DNA from: Verrucomicrobiia bacterium | Lineage (GTDB): Bacteria; Verrucomicrobiota; Verrucomicrobiia; Opitutales; Opitutaceae | Length of the DNA: 26,302 nt | Direction: 5' to 3' | NCBI GenBank assembly: GCA_030424825.1 | Contig: JAUHWE010000002.1 | Span: 1-26,302 of the forward strand | In this document: in pieces, positions 15,874 to 23,458 of the stretch | Layout of the letters: each line of letters opens with the position of its first letter | Numbering within the stretch: position 1 is the stretch's first letter | Translations under genes and position numbers: made by a program | The notes under the pieces: generated by a model | Told to the model about the DNA's origin: nothing | Databases searched by the model: none | Seen by the model: only the letters and a program-made list of their open reading frames with translations

Positions 15874-16091
15874 ATCTATTCTAAGTGCAATACTCAAGGG
15901 GTTGGGAATTTTATTCAATTTCCAATTGGTCAGCGCAATCAGCCTCAGTCTCCGCAGCTAGTCAAATGCCACGGATCTCGCCATCCATCTAATCGATTCA
16001 TCCGGTGGTCTTTTTAATCGCCTTCCATAATGCAACGAGATTAAGCATGCAAAAAGAACTATTCGTAGAAATCCGTTCGCCTAGGCCCAAA

Positions 16092-16109
16092 TACACACTA
16101 TAGTGTGTA
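16092..16109. promoter_or_regulatory. 18-bp perfect palindrome, probable operator
   Basis: TACACACTATAGTGTGTA is a perfect 18-base palindrome built from ACACTAT/ATAGTGT half-sites. It ends 21 bases before the TATAAT box of the downstream XRE gene, where the -35 region would be, so a protein bound here would block transcription. The same half-site occurs as an inverted repeat at 24404-24431. Confidence 0.55.
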
Positions 16110-16125
16110 AATAATTAACATTCAA

Positions 16126-16137
16126 ATTGTTATAATT
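16126..16137 (+). promoter_or_regulatory. Extended -10 promoter of the XRE regulator
   Basis: ATTGTTATAATT contains the extended -10 motif TGTTATAAT. The TATAAT (16131-16136) lies seven bases before the ATG at 16144, so the transcript may be leaderless. The identical 12 bases occur at 24461-24472. Confidence 0.5.
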
Positions 16138-16143
16138 CAGCGT

Positions 16144-16400
16144 ATGTACCTAATCAACCCCAGCCAAGTATCGAAATCGCATTCGGAAACGTATTACGCA
16201 AACTCCGCAAAGAAATAGGGTTTACTCAGAGCCAGCTATCGGAGAAATCCGGGCTTTCCACAAATTTCATTTCCTACTGCGAGCGAGGCCTGCAGTTGCC
16301 CAACATCAACTCTTTGTTTCTGCTGTCATTCGCCTTGAATGTCGTCCCTTCAAAATTCATGGAGAAGGTAGAAAAGCTGCGTCCAATACCAAAATACTAG
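16144..16400 (+). pseudogene. XRE-family helix-turn-helix regulator with an apparent frameshift near its start
   Basis: Codons ending at TAG 16400 encode a clear XRE domain: AFGNVLRKLRKEIGFTQSQL, then SEKSGLSTNFISYCERGLQL, then a further helix and tail, about 75 residues. This frame has no ATG, GTG or TTG before the domain. An ATG at 16144, well placed behind the promoter, reads MYLINP in another frame that stops early. One extra C in the CCCC run at 16159-16162 would join both parts into an 85-residue protein. So the gene is inactivated by a one-base loss, or the run is a sequence error, or the start is non-canonical. It is the natural candidate to bind the palindrome just upstream. Confidence 0.55.
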
Positions 16401-16409
16401 ACATCCATC

Positions 16410-16426
16410 ACGTATCTACTAACTGG
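16410..16426 (+). repeat. 17-base direct repeat, right copy
   Basis: ACGTATCTACTAACTGG, 16 of 17 bases identical to 15857-15873, lies ten bases after the XRE stop codon and just before the next gene. Confidence 0.45.
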
Positions 16427-16441
16427 TTACCTCTAATTTTG

Positions 16442-17221
16442 ATGCAACAGCAAACTTCAATCGTGACCTTGGATGATTTTCTGAAAAGGTCGATGAGTAG
16501 TGAAACTGAGGCTGGCTTCTCCGAGTTCCTCAATTTGTGGCAGTCTTCCGAGAGTCTGCGAGCATTGATCAAACGCGCAGTGCAAAATATTGAGCTCGAA
16601 CCCGAAAGCAGGGACCGAGAATCGATAGCTGAAAAGCAAAATGGTCCTATATCCCAAAACTCAAATTCACGATCAGAAGCGGTTCTTAACCTAATAGATC
16701 GAGGCTCGATTTCGCTTCCAGGAATAGAGCGGGAGCTTTCCCAAAAACATGGAAGCCTCACCCGGAAAGAGCTTCTAGTGCTTTTGGAGAAGCACAAGGC
16801 CGGAAAACGCGATCTTGGAGTCTACTTGCTTGTACGAGCCTGGAAGAAGTGCTCTGCAAACTCTTCCTTGCCTCCGGACATTCGACTGAAGCAGCTCACT
16901 CTCCATTACTTCAAACTCGCAGTTCATGAGAACAAAGCAGATTTCTTCGACGGAATCGCGGACACGATTCGATTTCTAGAGGGGGAAGAATACGAGGATA
17001 GAGGTCATTGGCAGCACGATCCCGGACATTGGTGGCAATTCCATTTGCTTCTCTATATCCTCGAACATCCGAAAAACAAATACACGATTCGCGAGTTCGC
17101 CAGATTCTTCCAGGACGAGGTCGGGACAAATGACATGCCGACCGCGAAAACAATCAGAAAGTTCTGCCGATCCAACGGCATCCAGTTAGATTCGACCCCA
17201 GGCGCTCCAAGGAAATACTAA
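16442..17221 (+). CDS. Hypothetical protein of the transfer block, possible C-terminal DNA-binding fold
   Basis: A 259-residue soluble protein that I do not recognise. The N-terminal 70 residues are acidic and Gln/Ser-rich, the middle is helical and charged (for example RKELLVLLEKHKAGKRDLG), followed by an aromatic stretch GHWQHDPGHWWQFHLLLYIL and a C-terminal part, TIREFARFFQDEVGTNDMPTAKTIRKFCRSNGIQL, that reads like a winged-helix or HTH. No signal peptide or membrane helix is seen. It converges on the coupling protein gene with an 11-base gap. A role in regulation of, or accessory DNA binding for, the element is inferred from position only. Confidence 0.7.
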   Translation: MQQQTSIVTLDDFLKRSMSSETEAGFSEFLNLWQSSESLRALIKRAVQNIELEPESRDRESIAEKQNGPISQNSNSRSEAVLNLIDRGSISLPGIERELSQKHGSLTRKELLVLLEKHKAGKRDLGVYLLVRAWKKCSANSSLPPDIRLKQLTLHYFKLAVHENKADFFDGIADTIRFLEGEEYEDRGHWQHDPGHWWQFHLLLYILEHPKNKYTIREFARFFQDEVGTNDMPTAKTIRKFCRSNGIQLDSTPGAPRKY

Positions 17222-17232
17222 TCCCATTGCAT

Positions 17233-18795
17233 CTAGCGCTTCGCATCCCTCCACCAGTCGCAGATCTTCCCGTCTAGATCGATTGGTGGAAGGGTCAATT
17301 TCTGCCAGCCTTGTTCGCAATGCTGAACGACGCATTGAAACTTTCTCAGCTTGCGGAATTCATAGGGCTGAATAAGGTACCTGTCTTCCCTGTGCTTGTT
17401 GAAAGACCGCTTCCCGCCGGAAATGCCGTGCGACTTGCGCCAGACTTCCCGCTTGCCGATGCAATCGGCAGCCGATTTGGCGCTTTCCTCGTCTGCCGCT
17501 TTGAAAATAATCCGGTTAGCCATATTCGCAATAAACACCTGCGCCTTGTCTCGGCTCCCCATTGGAGGGACCAGGCTCTGAGTCGATTGAGTTCCCGCGA
17601 CGATCATAACCCCTGCCTCGCGCAACGTGTCTGCCGTGTTGTAGTCGCTTAGCCCTGCTTCGCTCGCAGTCGCGGTTTTCTGGAATTCGTCAAACAGCCC
17701 GACTAGCAAGTTATGGCGTTTTCTCTCACTTTCCTCCTTGTCGAATCGCTGAAGCCCGTGGTTGTAAAAACTCAGTTTCAGAAGCGTATAAATGTACTTA
17801 CGCTCAACCGAGAACTTCTGGGGTATCAAGGCCGTCACTACTTTTCCTTTTTCCAGATCGGAAAACTGAAACGTGGACGCTTCTTCGGGGCAGAAGACTT
17901 CAGCGATCTCCGGACTGCTAAAATAGCTCAAGTACCCTGCAATCGTCGATTGCACTCCTTTGAAAGTCTCCTCATTCAATCCCAGATAATTGTCCTCGAA
18001 ATGAGCACGAACCGTCTGAGCTTCATCCGTACCTAGAGACGCAAGCAGCTCCATGACTTTTGCTAGCAAGGAATCCGAGGTAAGCAAATCATGGCAATTC
18101 TTCAAAGTGACAGGCTCGCCTATCGCCTTGAGGCATTTGAATCCCCACTCAATATGAATGGTCGCCTGTTGGGGAAAGAAAGGGTTCTCCCCACCTTTCT
18201 TAAACAAAGAGCTGGCAACATCCACTATGGTCTTCGCATGATTCGAGTACGGAATATTCGGTGCTTCGAGAAAGTTAAACGTAACGCTCGGCTTCCAATC
18301 GCTGGCCGTTCGGTCCGGCCGTACTTCGATCACTATTAGATCTTCACTGCCTTTGTTAGGGTGGTTCCTGAAAATGCCCCGAAGAATCTCAACAAAGACG
18401 CCTTTTTCATCGAGCAAGAGCCCACCCCAGTTCGGCAAATTTCTGCATAGCTGCCAGATCAATCGGCGAAAGAAAAACGTTTTGCCGGTACCCGTCTCTC
18501 CTGTAATGATCCAATGGCGACACGCCTCTGATCGCCGCCAGCGAAAACGGCCTAGTTTTAGGATGACGGGATTTTCGCCTATACTCGACAATCCATGGGC
18601 CCTAGCGCACTCGCAATAATACTGCCAGACGGCCAAGACCCCAAATGCATACGAGGAACCACTAAGAAACGCCTGCGGGTTTCTAATAAGGACATAGGAG
18701 GCCGAAGCACTGAAGACACTTAACAGCAGATTCCCAAATGGCATTTTGAATACAGCGAGTTGACAAATCCACAGACGCAAAAATCGACATCGCAT
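17233..18795 (-). CDS. traD: Type IV secretion coupling protein (VirD4/TraD/TrwB-like ATPase)
   Basis: Couples the relaxase-DNA complex to the secretion channel, pumping DNA by ATP hydrolysis at the inner membrane. The 520-residue product has one or two N-terminal membrane segments (about 20-62), Walker A GETGTGKT (99-106), an early LLLDEKG strand (127-132), Walker B LLVGLFDE (363-370), and the motif VAGTQSTQS (399-407) typical of the TrwB/TraD family. ANMANRIIFKAADEESAKSAADCIG (423-447) matches the conserved C-terminal part of the motor domain. It is transcribed toward the metal island, downstream of the relaxase and its 126-residue partner, with a 213-base gap before it. The gene symbol reflects family only. 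Confidence 0.88.
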   Translation of the reverse strand: MRCRFLRLWICQLAVFKMPFGNLLLSVFSASASYVLIRNPQAFLSGSSYAFGVLAVWQYYCECARAHGLSSIGENPVILKLGRFRWRRSEACRHWIITGETGTGKTFFFRRLIWQLCRNLPNWGGLLLDEKGVFVEILRGIFRNHPNKGSEDLIVIEVRPDRTASDWKPSVTFNFLEAPNIPYSNHAKTIVDVASSLFKKGGENPFFPQQATIHIEWGFKCLKAIGEPVTLKNCHDLLTSDSLLAKVMELLASLGTDEAQTVRAHFEDNYLGLNEETFKGVQSTIAGYLSYFSSPEIAEVFCPEEASTFQFSDLEKGKVVTALIPQKFSVERKYIYTLLKLSFYNHGLQRFDKEESERKRHNLLVGLFDEFQKTATASEAGLSDYNTADTLREAGVMIVAGTQSTQSLVPPMGSRDKAQVFIANMANRIIFKAADEESAKSAADCIGKREVWRKSHGISGGKRSFNKHREDRYLIQPYEFRKLRKFQCVVQHCEQGWQKLTLPPIDLDGKICDWWRDAKR

Positions 18796-19008
18796 CTTAG
18801 GCTACGCTGCCCGTTTAGATCAACGAGCTCCAGCCTAACCAACCGTCCAAACTACAGCTTCAAACGCAACTGGTTTTGACGATTCTACACAATAATGTGG
18901 ATGAATATTCGCCTAGTGAGCTCTATCAATGACCCCGATGGACACATTAATCCAACAACCCTGTAGATACGAGGTTGCAGTCATTTTGGAAGGGCCCAAT
19001 AATATCTC

Positions 19009-19389
19009 TCATTCTAGATTCTTGTCTTTCACTTTGATCTTCTCGATGAACGGCAAATCCTGTGGACACTGGTTCAAATAACGTTTGTCGCTGCTTCTGA
19101 TCCACTCGACATTGTATTTCGAGAGATGCTCAAGCAACCGCTCAAGACGAATCCCTTCGAGGGAAATGTCGTGCGAGGAAAAACGCATCTCAATTCGCTC
19201 GAATTTCTCTTCATACTCATGCCACGCATACAGAAAGTGGACCCACGGCATAACCCAGCGGCGGCCTTCCCAGGCAATAACCACCAACGTTGGCGAGCCC
19301 TCTCGAATCGACGCGCAGACTATGCTAGAAGATCCGTCAACGGACTTGCTCTCACTTTTCTGAGACAAAGCGCTCTTCAGGTTCTTCAT
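19009..19389 (-). CDS. Hypothetical 126-residue protein coupled to the relaxase gene
   Basis: A soluble protein with no signal peptide or clear membrane helix. The first 25 residues are Ser/Lys-rich; the core contains a beta-rich stretch TLVVIAWEGRRWVMPWVHFLYAW, then charged helices, LEGIRLERLLEHLSKYNVEWI. Its ATG overlaps the relaxase stop by ATGA, the strongest evidence that it is real and made together with the relaxase. I do not recognise a family. A relaxosome accessory or relaxase-modulating role is inferred from the coupling. Confidence 0.75.
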   Translation of the reverse strand: MKNLKSALSQKSESKSVDGSSSIVCASIREGSPTLVVIAWEGRRWVMPWVHFLYAWHEYEEKFERIEMRFSSHDISLEGIRLERLLEHLSKYNVEWIRSSDKRYLNQCPQDLPFIEKIKVKDKNLE

Positions 19390-22178
19390 TGAACGCTCAT
19401 AACTCTATTGCGGCGGAAATAGCTCATCGTCCTGCCGATTCCCCATCTAGAGGCTAGCATGAACTGCTTTGCGGCAATTAGTGCTCGCTGACGCACTGCT
19501 TTCATGTGGTTAAGCCTTTTTCGGGCTGCGGATTCCTCAGGGATCTTCTTCCCGGCAAAGTCGATTGCCAAAGGTCGCTCCCCGTCGCGTTGCAGGTTCT
19601 CCCGCAATTCCTCTTTGCTGGAGGTGTAGATCCGGATCTTTCTACGAGCCCTGGATATGGATACGTACCACTGGTTCCTGTTCGTCGCTGCCTTGTTCTT
19701 TGAGTCGCTGAATAGAACGGTGTCTACCGTCTTGCCTTGCGAGGCGTACGAAGTGACTGCGTAGCCCAGATTCGCCAGACGCTGCTCCGGGGACAGCGTC
19801 TTAGCTTCACCTTTGCCGTCCCGCACGGAAACGTTCCCATTCTTGAAGATCCTTGAGACGGTGACCAGTTCGCCGTTTAGAATCGGGTTTCCCTCCAGCG
19901 AGAGCCCGTTGAACTTCATTTGCAGCCGGTCCCCCACTGCGACCGCGATCCTTCGTTTCCGCGCGACGACGTAGCTCGACGATCGCTTGAAGCCGACCTT
20001 CGACGTCTTTCCCTCCATGATCAGGGAGACTCCAGTGGGACCGGTTGCATCCACCTTGGCGACATCCCCTTTGCCAAACCTGCCATAGCTTCTGACAAAA
20101 AACGCGTAGTCGTTTTCCTGATAGAAACGTGCGTCCCGCTTTTGGGCACTGTCGAGTTCGCGGGTCTCGTAGAAGTCCAGCTCGACTTCCTCCCCGAGCA
20201 TTCCTTCGCGTTTGAGGCGAGCCCGAACAGCATCGTTGACCGCATGGATTTCATCCCAGGATTGAGCGACGACCAGCGTATTCTCTCCAGACCGTGTTGC
20301 GCTGATATAGTCCGCTGCCAGTTTTTCCTGGCGGCTGTCCTCGTCTATCTCCTCGACGCAGCCCAAGGCGTCCAGACGTTCGAACGAGTCGAGGATTTTT
20401 CCTGAGGAAGCGGCTTTCACAGCGTCCCGATATTCGCTTATTAAAGCACGCTCTTTCTCGTTTCTCGCGTCGTTGGGGTTCTGTCTTCGGATCGCGTTCA
20501 GCTCAGCCGGAAACAGCCCGGCATGGATCTCGATTGCCCGCAACGCGTCCGAAGCTTCCACCGCTCCATGCTGTCTCGTGTCGCCGGAAAGAATGATCCG
20601 GGAATCCGCTTTTTTCACAGCTCGAAACAAGTCAGACATTTGCTTTCCCCCAATTTGCCCGGCCTCGTCTACGATGACCACCGAACGTTCTGGCAGTTCG
20701 CCACCGTTCAGAAAGCCCGAGACTGTCTGCGCTTCGAACCCGTCGTTTTGCAGGTCCATTACCTGCTGTCGTTGCGGTGCCAGTACGACCACTTCTAAGC
20801 CCTCGTGTTTGAGCGCTCTGTCTACTTCCTGCAATGCGAACGTCTTCCCCGTTCCCGCTCCACCACGGAACAGGGTGACGAAGTCGCGGCTCGATAGGAT
20901 CTTTACGATAGCCCGTTTCTGCTCCTCAGTTACGGTCGGAATCGAAGGCGAGTATTCTTCGCAATAACGGTTGTGTTTCATTCTCCCGTTTTTCGCAGCA
21001 AGTACGATCTCCAGCTCCCGGCCCAGTGTGAGGTTCGAGGTGATTTTGTGGCCCTTACCGTTTCTGAGGTAGCCCCGCTTGGCGATTTCAGCGTCGAGTT
21101 TCTCTAGCGAAAAGCTCTCGCCCCGACCGCGAGTTAGAGCAGCCGCTTTTAGCTGGTAGTCTTCAATCACGGACTTGCGCTCGAACATGTGCTCGTCGGC
21201 CCAGTCGACAATCGCCTCGATTCCCAGTTTCGTATTCGGAGATGGGCTACGGTCTAGAACGCCCTTTAGCGACTGTCGCTCCCGGTTTGTCAACTGCGAG
21301 TCCCAGTGCTCGACCAGTTTCTCGGCGCTCGAGTCCTTCATTTTACGGGCCCGTTTCTCGTGCGCGATCTGGGCCCGTAATTCCTTCACATTCCAGACAA
21401 GTTTCCCTTTCGAGACATGCTCCTCCACCGCCTCGTCGATCTGCTGGCGACGTTTGGAGAACTTCTCGACCAGCTTGTGCGGGACTCCCTGGACCTCGAA
21501 GTCCCGCGCGTTGTTCTCGATCGCGTAGCCCAGTTTCTTGAGTCCTTTCGCGAGTTCGTGATAGTAGTAGTTCTCCACGAATTTCTGGGCCTTGAGCATT
21601 TCGTAGTTCTGCAGCGCCTTCCACCTTTTCTCCACAGGATCGAAGGTCGCGTTCATGACGATGCAGTGCGTGTGCAGGTGCGGGTCGAGGGCCCGGCTCG
21701 TGTCGTGGCGGAAGCAGGCGCCTACAACGTTGCCCGTTTCCCGGTCGTCGGAACGGCCCTTTTTCCGGACGCGCGTCATCGCGAATCGCTCCATCTCCCT
21801 GACCCCTTTCCGTATCGCCGCGTCGTGAATTTCCACGATCCTCTCGTCCTGGCAGAGTCCTATTATGGATACGCTTTTCGGCGGGCTGATGGTGAAGTCG
21901 TAGAAGATCCGTCGATTGGCGGTCTCCTTTCCATTGGTGAAACGGCTCGTGTTTTTCCGCATCGTCAGACGCTCTCCAGTAGCCGGGTTGAGGCCTTCGC
22001 ATAGAGCCAGGAACGCCTGTTCGCCCACTGTTCCCTGAAGCCCCAGTTTATCCGCACCTAGGCCGAACCATTCCCCCTGGACCGCATTCTCCTGGGCGTA
22101 GTAGTCGCCAACCTGCAGGTGCTCGCGAAAGTACTGCCGCGCGTTCTTGAGGTTGTACTGAGCCTTCGGGCTTATCAT
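19386..22178 (-). CDS. traI: MobF-family conjugative relaxase-helicase (TrwC/TraI-like)
   Basis: Nicks oriT, stays covalently bound to the DNA end and unwinds the strand for transfer. The 930-residue product has an N-terminal TrwC domain: candidate catalytic tyrosines at 16 and 26/27 (GDYYAQENAVQGEWFG matches the TrwC YY region) and the metal-binding histidine triad at 158, 169 and 171 (RHDTSRALDPHLHTHC), the same 11 and 13 spacing as in TrwC. A SF1 helicase follows: Walker A GGAGTGKT (439-446), VIVDEAGQIG (501-510), the late motif GYAVTSYASQGKTVDTVLFS, and WYVSISRARRKIRIY. It is similar in length to TrwC and lacks the long C-terminal extension of F TraI. The upstream 800 bases contain several inverted repeats suitable for oriT. 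Confidence 0.94.
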   Translation of the reverse strand: MISPKAQYNLKNARQYFREHLQVGDYYAQENAVQGEWFGLGADKLGLQGTVGEQAFLALCEGLNPATGERLTMRKNTSRFTNGKETANRRIFYDFTISPPKSVSIIGLCQDERIVEIHDAAIRKGVREMERFAMTRVRKKGRSDDRETGNVVGACFRHDTSRALDPHLHTHCIVMNATFDPVEKRWKALQNYEMLKAQKFVENYYYHELAKGLKKLGYAIENNARDFEVQGVPHKLVEKFSKRRQQIDEAVEEHVSKGKLVWNVKELRAQIAHEKRARKMKDSSAEKLVEHWDSQLTNRERQSLKGVLDRSPSPNTKLGIEAIVDWADEHMFERKSVIEDYQLKAAALTRGRGESFSLEKLDAEIAKRGYLRNGKGHKITSNLTLGRELEIVLAAKNGRMKHNRYCEEYSPSIPTVTEEQKRAIVKILSSRDFVTLFRGGAGTGKTFALQEVDRALKHEGLEVVVLAPQRQQVMDLQNDGFEAQTVSGFLNGGELPERSVVIVDEAGQIGGKQMSDLFRAVKKADSRIILSGDTRQHGAVEASDALRAIEIHAGLFPAELNAIRRQNPNDARNEKERALISEYRDAVKAASSGKILDSFERLDALGCVEEIDEDSRQEKLAADYISATRSGENTLVVAQSWDEIHAVNDAVRARLKREGMLGEEVELDFYETRELDSAQKRDARFYQENDYAFFVRSYGRFGKGDVAKVDATGPTGVSLIMEGKTSKVGFKRSSSYVVARKRRIAVAVGDRLQMKFNGLSLEGNPILNGELVTVSRIFKNGNVSVRDGKGEAKTLSPEQRLANLGYAVTSYASQGKTVDTVLFSDSKNKAATNRNQWYVSISRARRKIRIYTSSKEELRENLQRDGERPLAIDFAGKKIPEESAARKRLNHMKAVRQRALIAAKQFMLASRWGIGRTMSYFRRNRVMSVQ

Positions 22179-22213
22179 GGGTTCGCGGGATTAGCGTCGG
22201 TATTTGGATTCTG

Positions 22214-22232
22214 GAAACGCATCTGGCGTTTC
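22214..22232. repeat. Perfect 7-bp inverted repeat, candidate relaxase-binding hairpin
   Basis: GAAACGC, loop ATCTG, GCGTTTC. It lies between the relaxase start and the rest of the repeat-rich region. The size and position resemble the relaxase-binding hairpin of MobF oriT sites. Confidence 0.4.
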
Positions 22233-22554
22233 TTTAGAGGGGGGACGCCTTACCCCTTATGGAATAAGGCAATACTAGAACCTTCGCATTCGGCTTAATA
22301 GAGGAACTCCCAAAAGCTGGGCTTCCCGATTCCGGGACGGTCAGATTGAGCACGCCAACAAGGAACCATTCTTCGACTTGGCAATCGGGCATGTAAGGTA
22401 TATGGTTCAGAGAGGTGTCGTCTCTCGACCTCTCGCTGTACATAAACCGCTTCCACTTTCCCGGAAAAAATAATTGAACAAAACCGCAGCCCAGCCGTCA
22501 TTCAAACTAGGTCATCGCTTAGCGAGGCCTATTAGGGGTAAATAAGAAAACAAC

Positions 22555-22584
22555 GGCGGATCGCTTAGGGGTAGGTGATCCGCC
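22555..22584. repeat. Perfect 8-bp inverted repeat with embedded direct repeat
   Basis: GGCGGATC (22555-22562) pairs with GATCCGCC (22577-22584) around a 14-base loop holding TTAGGGGTA, which is also present 33 bases upstream. It could be a protein-binding site of the relaxosome or a terminator; only a weak T-rich run follows on the plus strand. Confidence 0.4.
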
Positions 22585-22857
22585 TTCTATTAGCCAGATT
22601 CACGCAAACAAGATTTTTTGCGGCAACGCAGGTCCGTTTTTGGCAACTCATAACATAGGAAAACTGTGTCCAGAATATTGGTCGCAGAACGCGACTGGAG
22701 GAGTTCCTTCCCGCTAAAGCCCCATCTGGAAGCGGCACCATTTCCCGTCGGCACGCACGCTCGCTACTCGAATTGCAATCTGAGATTCGAATCAAAATCC
22801 GCGACGATATCGGACCGTAGAAAAAGCCAGCTGTCAGCCGTTTCTCGAAGCCTGTCA

Positions 22858-22974
22858 CGAGGCTCAAGGTAGTACCAAGTCTCCACCTTGACCTCTCGTA
22901 AACGGGAGCCTCGAACGGTTTCCAGTTCACGCCCTCATCACTTTGAGGGGCTGGAGACCTTTCAAAAAGAAAGG
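22858..22974 (+). promoter_or_regulatory. Structured leader of the RadC-like gene with sequestered ribosome-binding site
   Basis: Three hairpins follow each other. CGAGGCTC (22858-22865) pairs with GAGCCTCG (22906-22913) and encloses AAGGT/ACCTT. CCCTCA-N6-TGAGGG occupies 22932-22949. CCTTTC-AAAAA-GAAAGG (22958-22974) has a 3' arm containing the AAAGG Shine-Dalgarno of the gene starting at 22983. Such an arrangement can switch translation. No known riboswitch class is recognised. Confidence 0.4.
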
Positions 22975-22982
22975 TTCAGAAA

Positions 22983-23435
22983 ATGAAAGTATACGAGGCT
23001 TCAATCAAGTATTCGCTCGTCAAGGAATACGCAACCAATCCCGTCGACTCGCCGGAACGGGTCTACGAGTACATGCAGGACGCGTTCGAGGAAAACCCGA
23101 TGCAGGAAAGCGTTTGGGTCATATGTCTCAGCCAGAAGAACCACCCCATCAGCCGCGCGATGGTCTCGCTCGGTTGCCTGAGCAGCGCGATCATGAATCC
23201 ACCGGAAATCTTCCGCATCGCCATACTCTCGAGCGCTGCCTCGATCATAGTCGCACACAATCACCCGAGCGGAGACCCTTCCCCATCCGCCGCGGACATC
23301 AGGGCCACGAAGCGTGTGAAGGAATGCGGAGAGCTCATGAGTATCAGACTAGTGGATCATCTCATCTGCGGAGATCCGATTTCGGATCCAAACGGAAAGG
23401 GCTTCTATTCGTTCCAGGATTCGGGACTCTGCTGA
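22983..23435 (+). CDS. RadC-like JAB/MPN-domain protein
   Basis: A 150-residue protein with the JAMM metal motif HNHPSGDPSPSAAD (residues 92-105) and the downstream LVDHLICG strand, the hallmarks of the C-terminal domain of the RadC family. The N-terminal helix-hairpin-helix part of chromosomal RadC (about 220 residues) is absent, as in the short RadC-like proteins carried by many plasmids, phages and integrative elements. The biochemical role of this family is unsettled despite the historical DNA-repair name. The ATG follows AAAGG eight bases upstream, in the arm of a hairpin. It converges on the Clp-like gene with a 23-base gap. Confidence 0.87.
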   Translation: MKVYEASIKYSLVKEYATNPVDSPERVYEYMQDAFEENPMQESVWVICLSQKNHPISRAMVSLGCLSSAIMNPPEIFRIAILSSAASIIVAHNHPSGDPSPSAADIRATKRVKECGELMSIRLVDHLICGDPISDPNGKGFYSFQDSGLC

Positions 23436-23458
23436 AAACGATTACCGCAAGTACTACT

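Larger units (their letters stand above)
15269..16091. other. Gene-poor region between the metal island and the transfer block
   Basis: No convincing coding region is seen here. The stretch is AT-rich near 15290-15450. It contains a structured inverted-repeat element (15569-15665), a small hairpin AAAGCT-N8-AGCTTT (15671-15690) and one copy of a 17-base direct repeat (15857-15873). It marks the junction of the two functional blocks and may hold a regulatory RNA or remnants of an insertion. Confidence 0.6.
22179..22857. other. Probable oriT-containing intergenic region upstream of the relaxase
   Basis: No credible coding region is seen here. Inverted repeats are dense: GAAACGC-N5-GCGTTTC (22214-22232), GCCTTA-N12-TAAGGC (22247-22270), AGAGGT-N11-ACCTCT (22411-22433) and GGCGGATC-N14-GATCCGCC (22555-22584). 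The direct repeat TTAGGGGTA occurs at 22532-22540 and 22565-22573. MobF relaxase genes usually lie beside their oriT, whose hairpin next to nic is a perfect repeat of about seven base pairs; the 22214-22232 hairpin, 36 bases from the relaxase start, fits best. No nic sequence can be assigned. Confidence 0.5.

Noticed and set aside
21343..22004. Open frames on both strands of about 200 codons within the relaxase gene
   Set aside because: They overlap the TrwC domain with its intact catalytic motifs and have no independent support.
22234..22501. Two short overlapping minus-strand frames near the relaxase start
   Set aside because: Neither has a ribosome-binding site or a recognisable protein pattern; the region looks like oriT.
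22565..22930. Minus-strand frame of 121 codons with GTG start upstream of the RadC-like gene
   Set aside because: The product is Ser/Arg/Cys-rich with no domain and no ribosome-binding site, and the region is full of hairpins serving the opposite strand.
22938..22960. TTTGAGGGG upstream of the RadC-like gene as a fifth ECF promoter
   Set aside because: It is on the plus strand, differs from the GAGGGTTT core and has no CGTT at the required distance; it is the arm of a hairpin.
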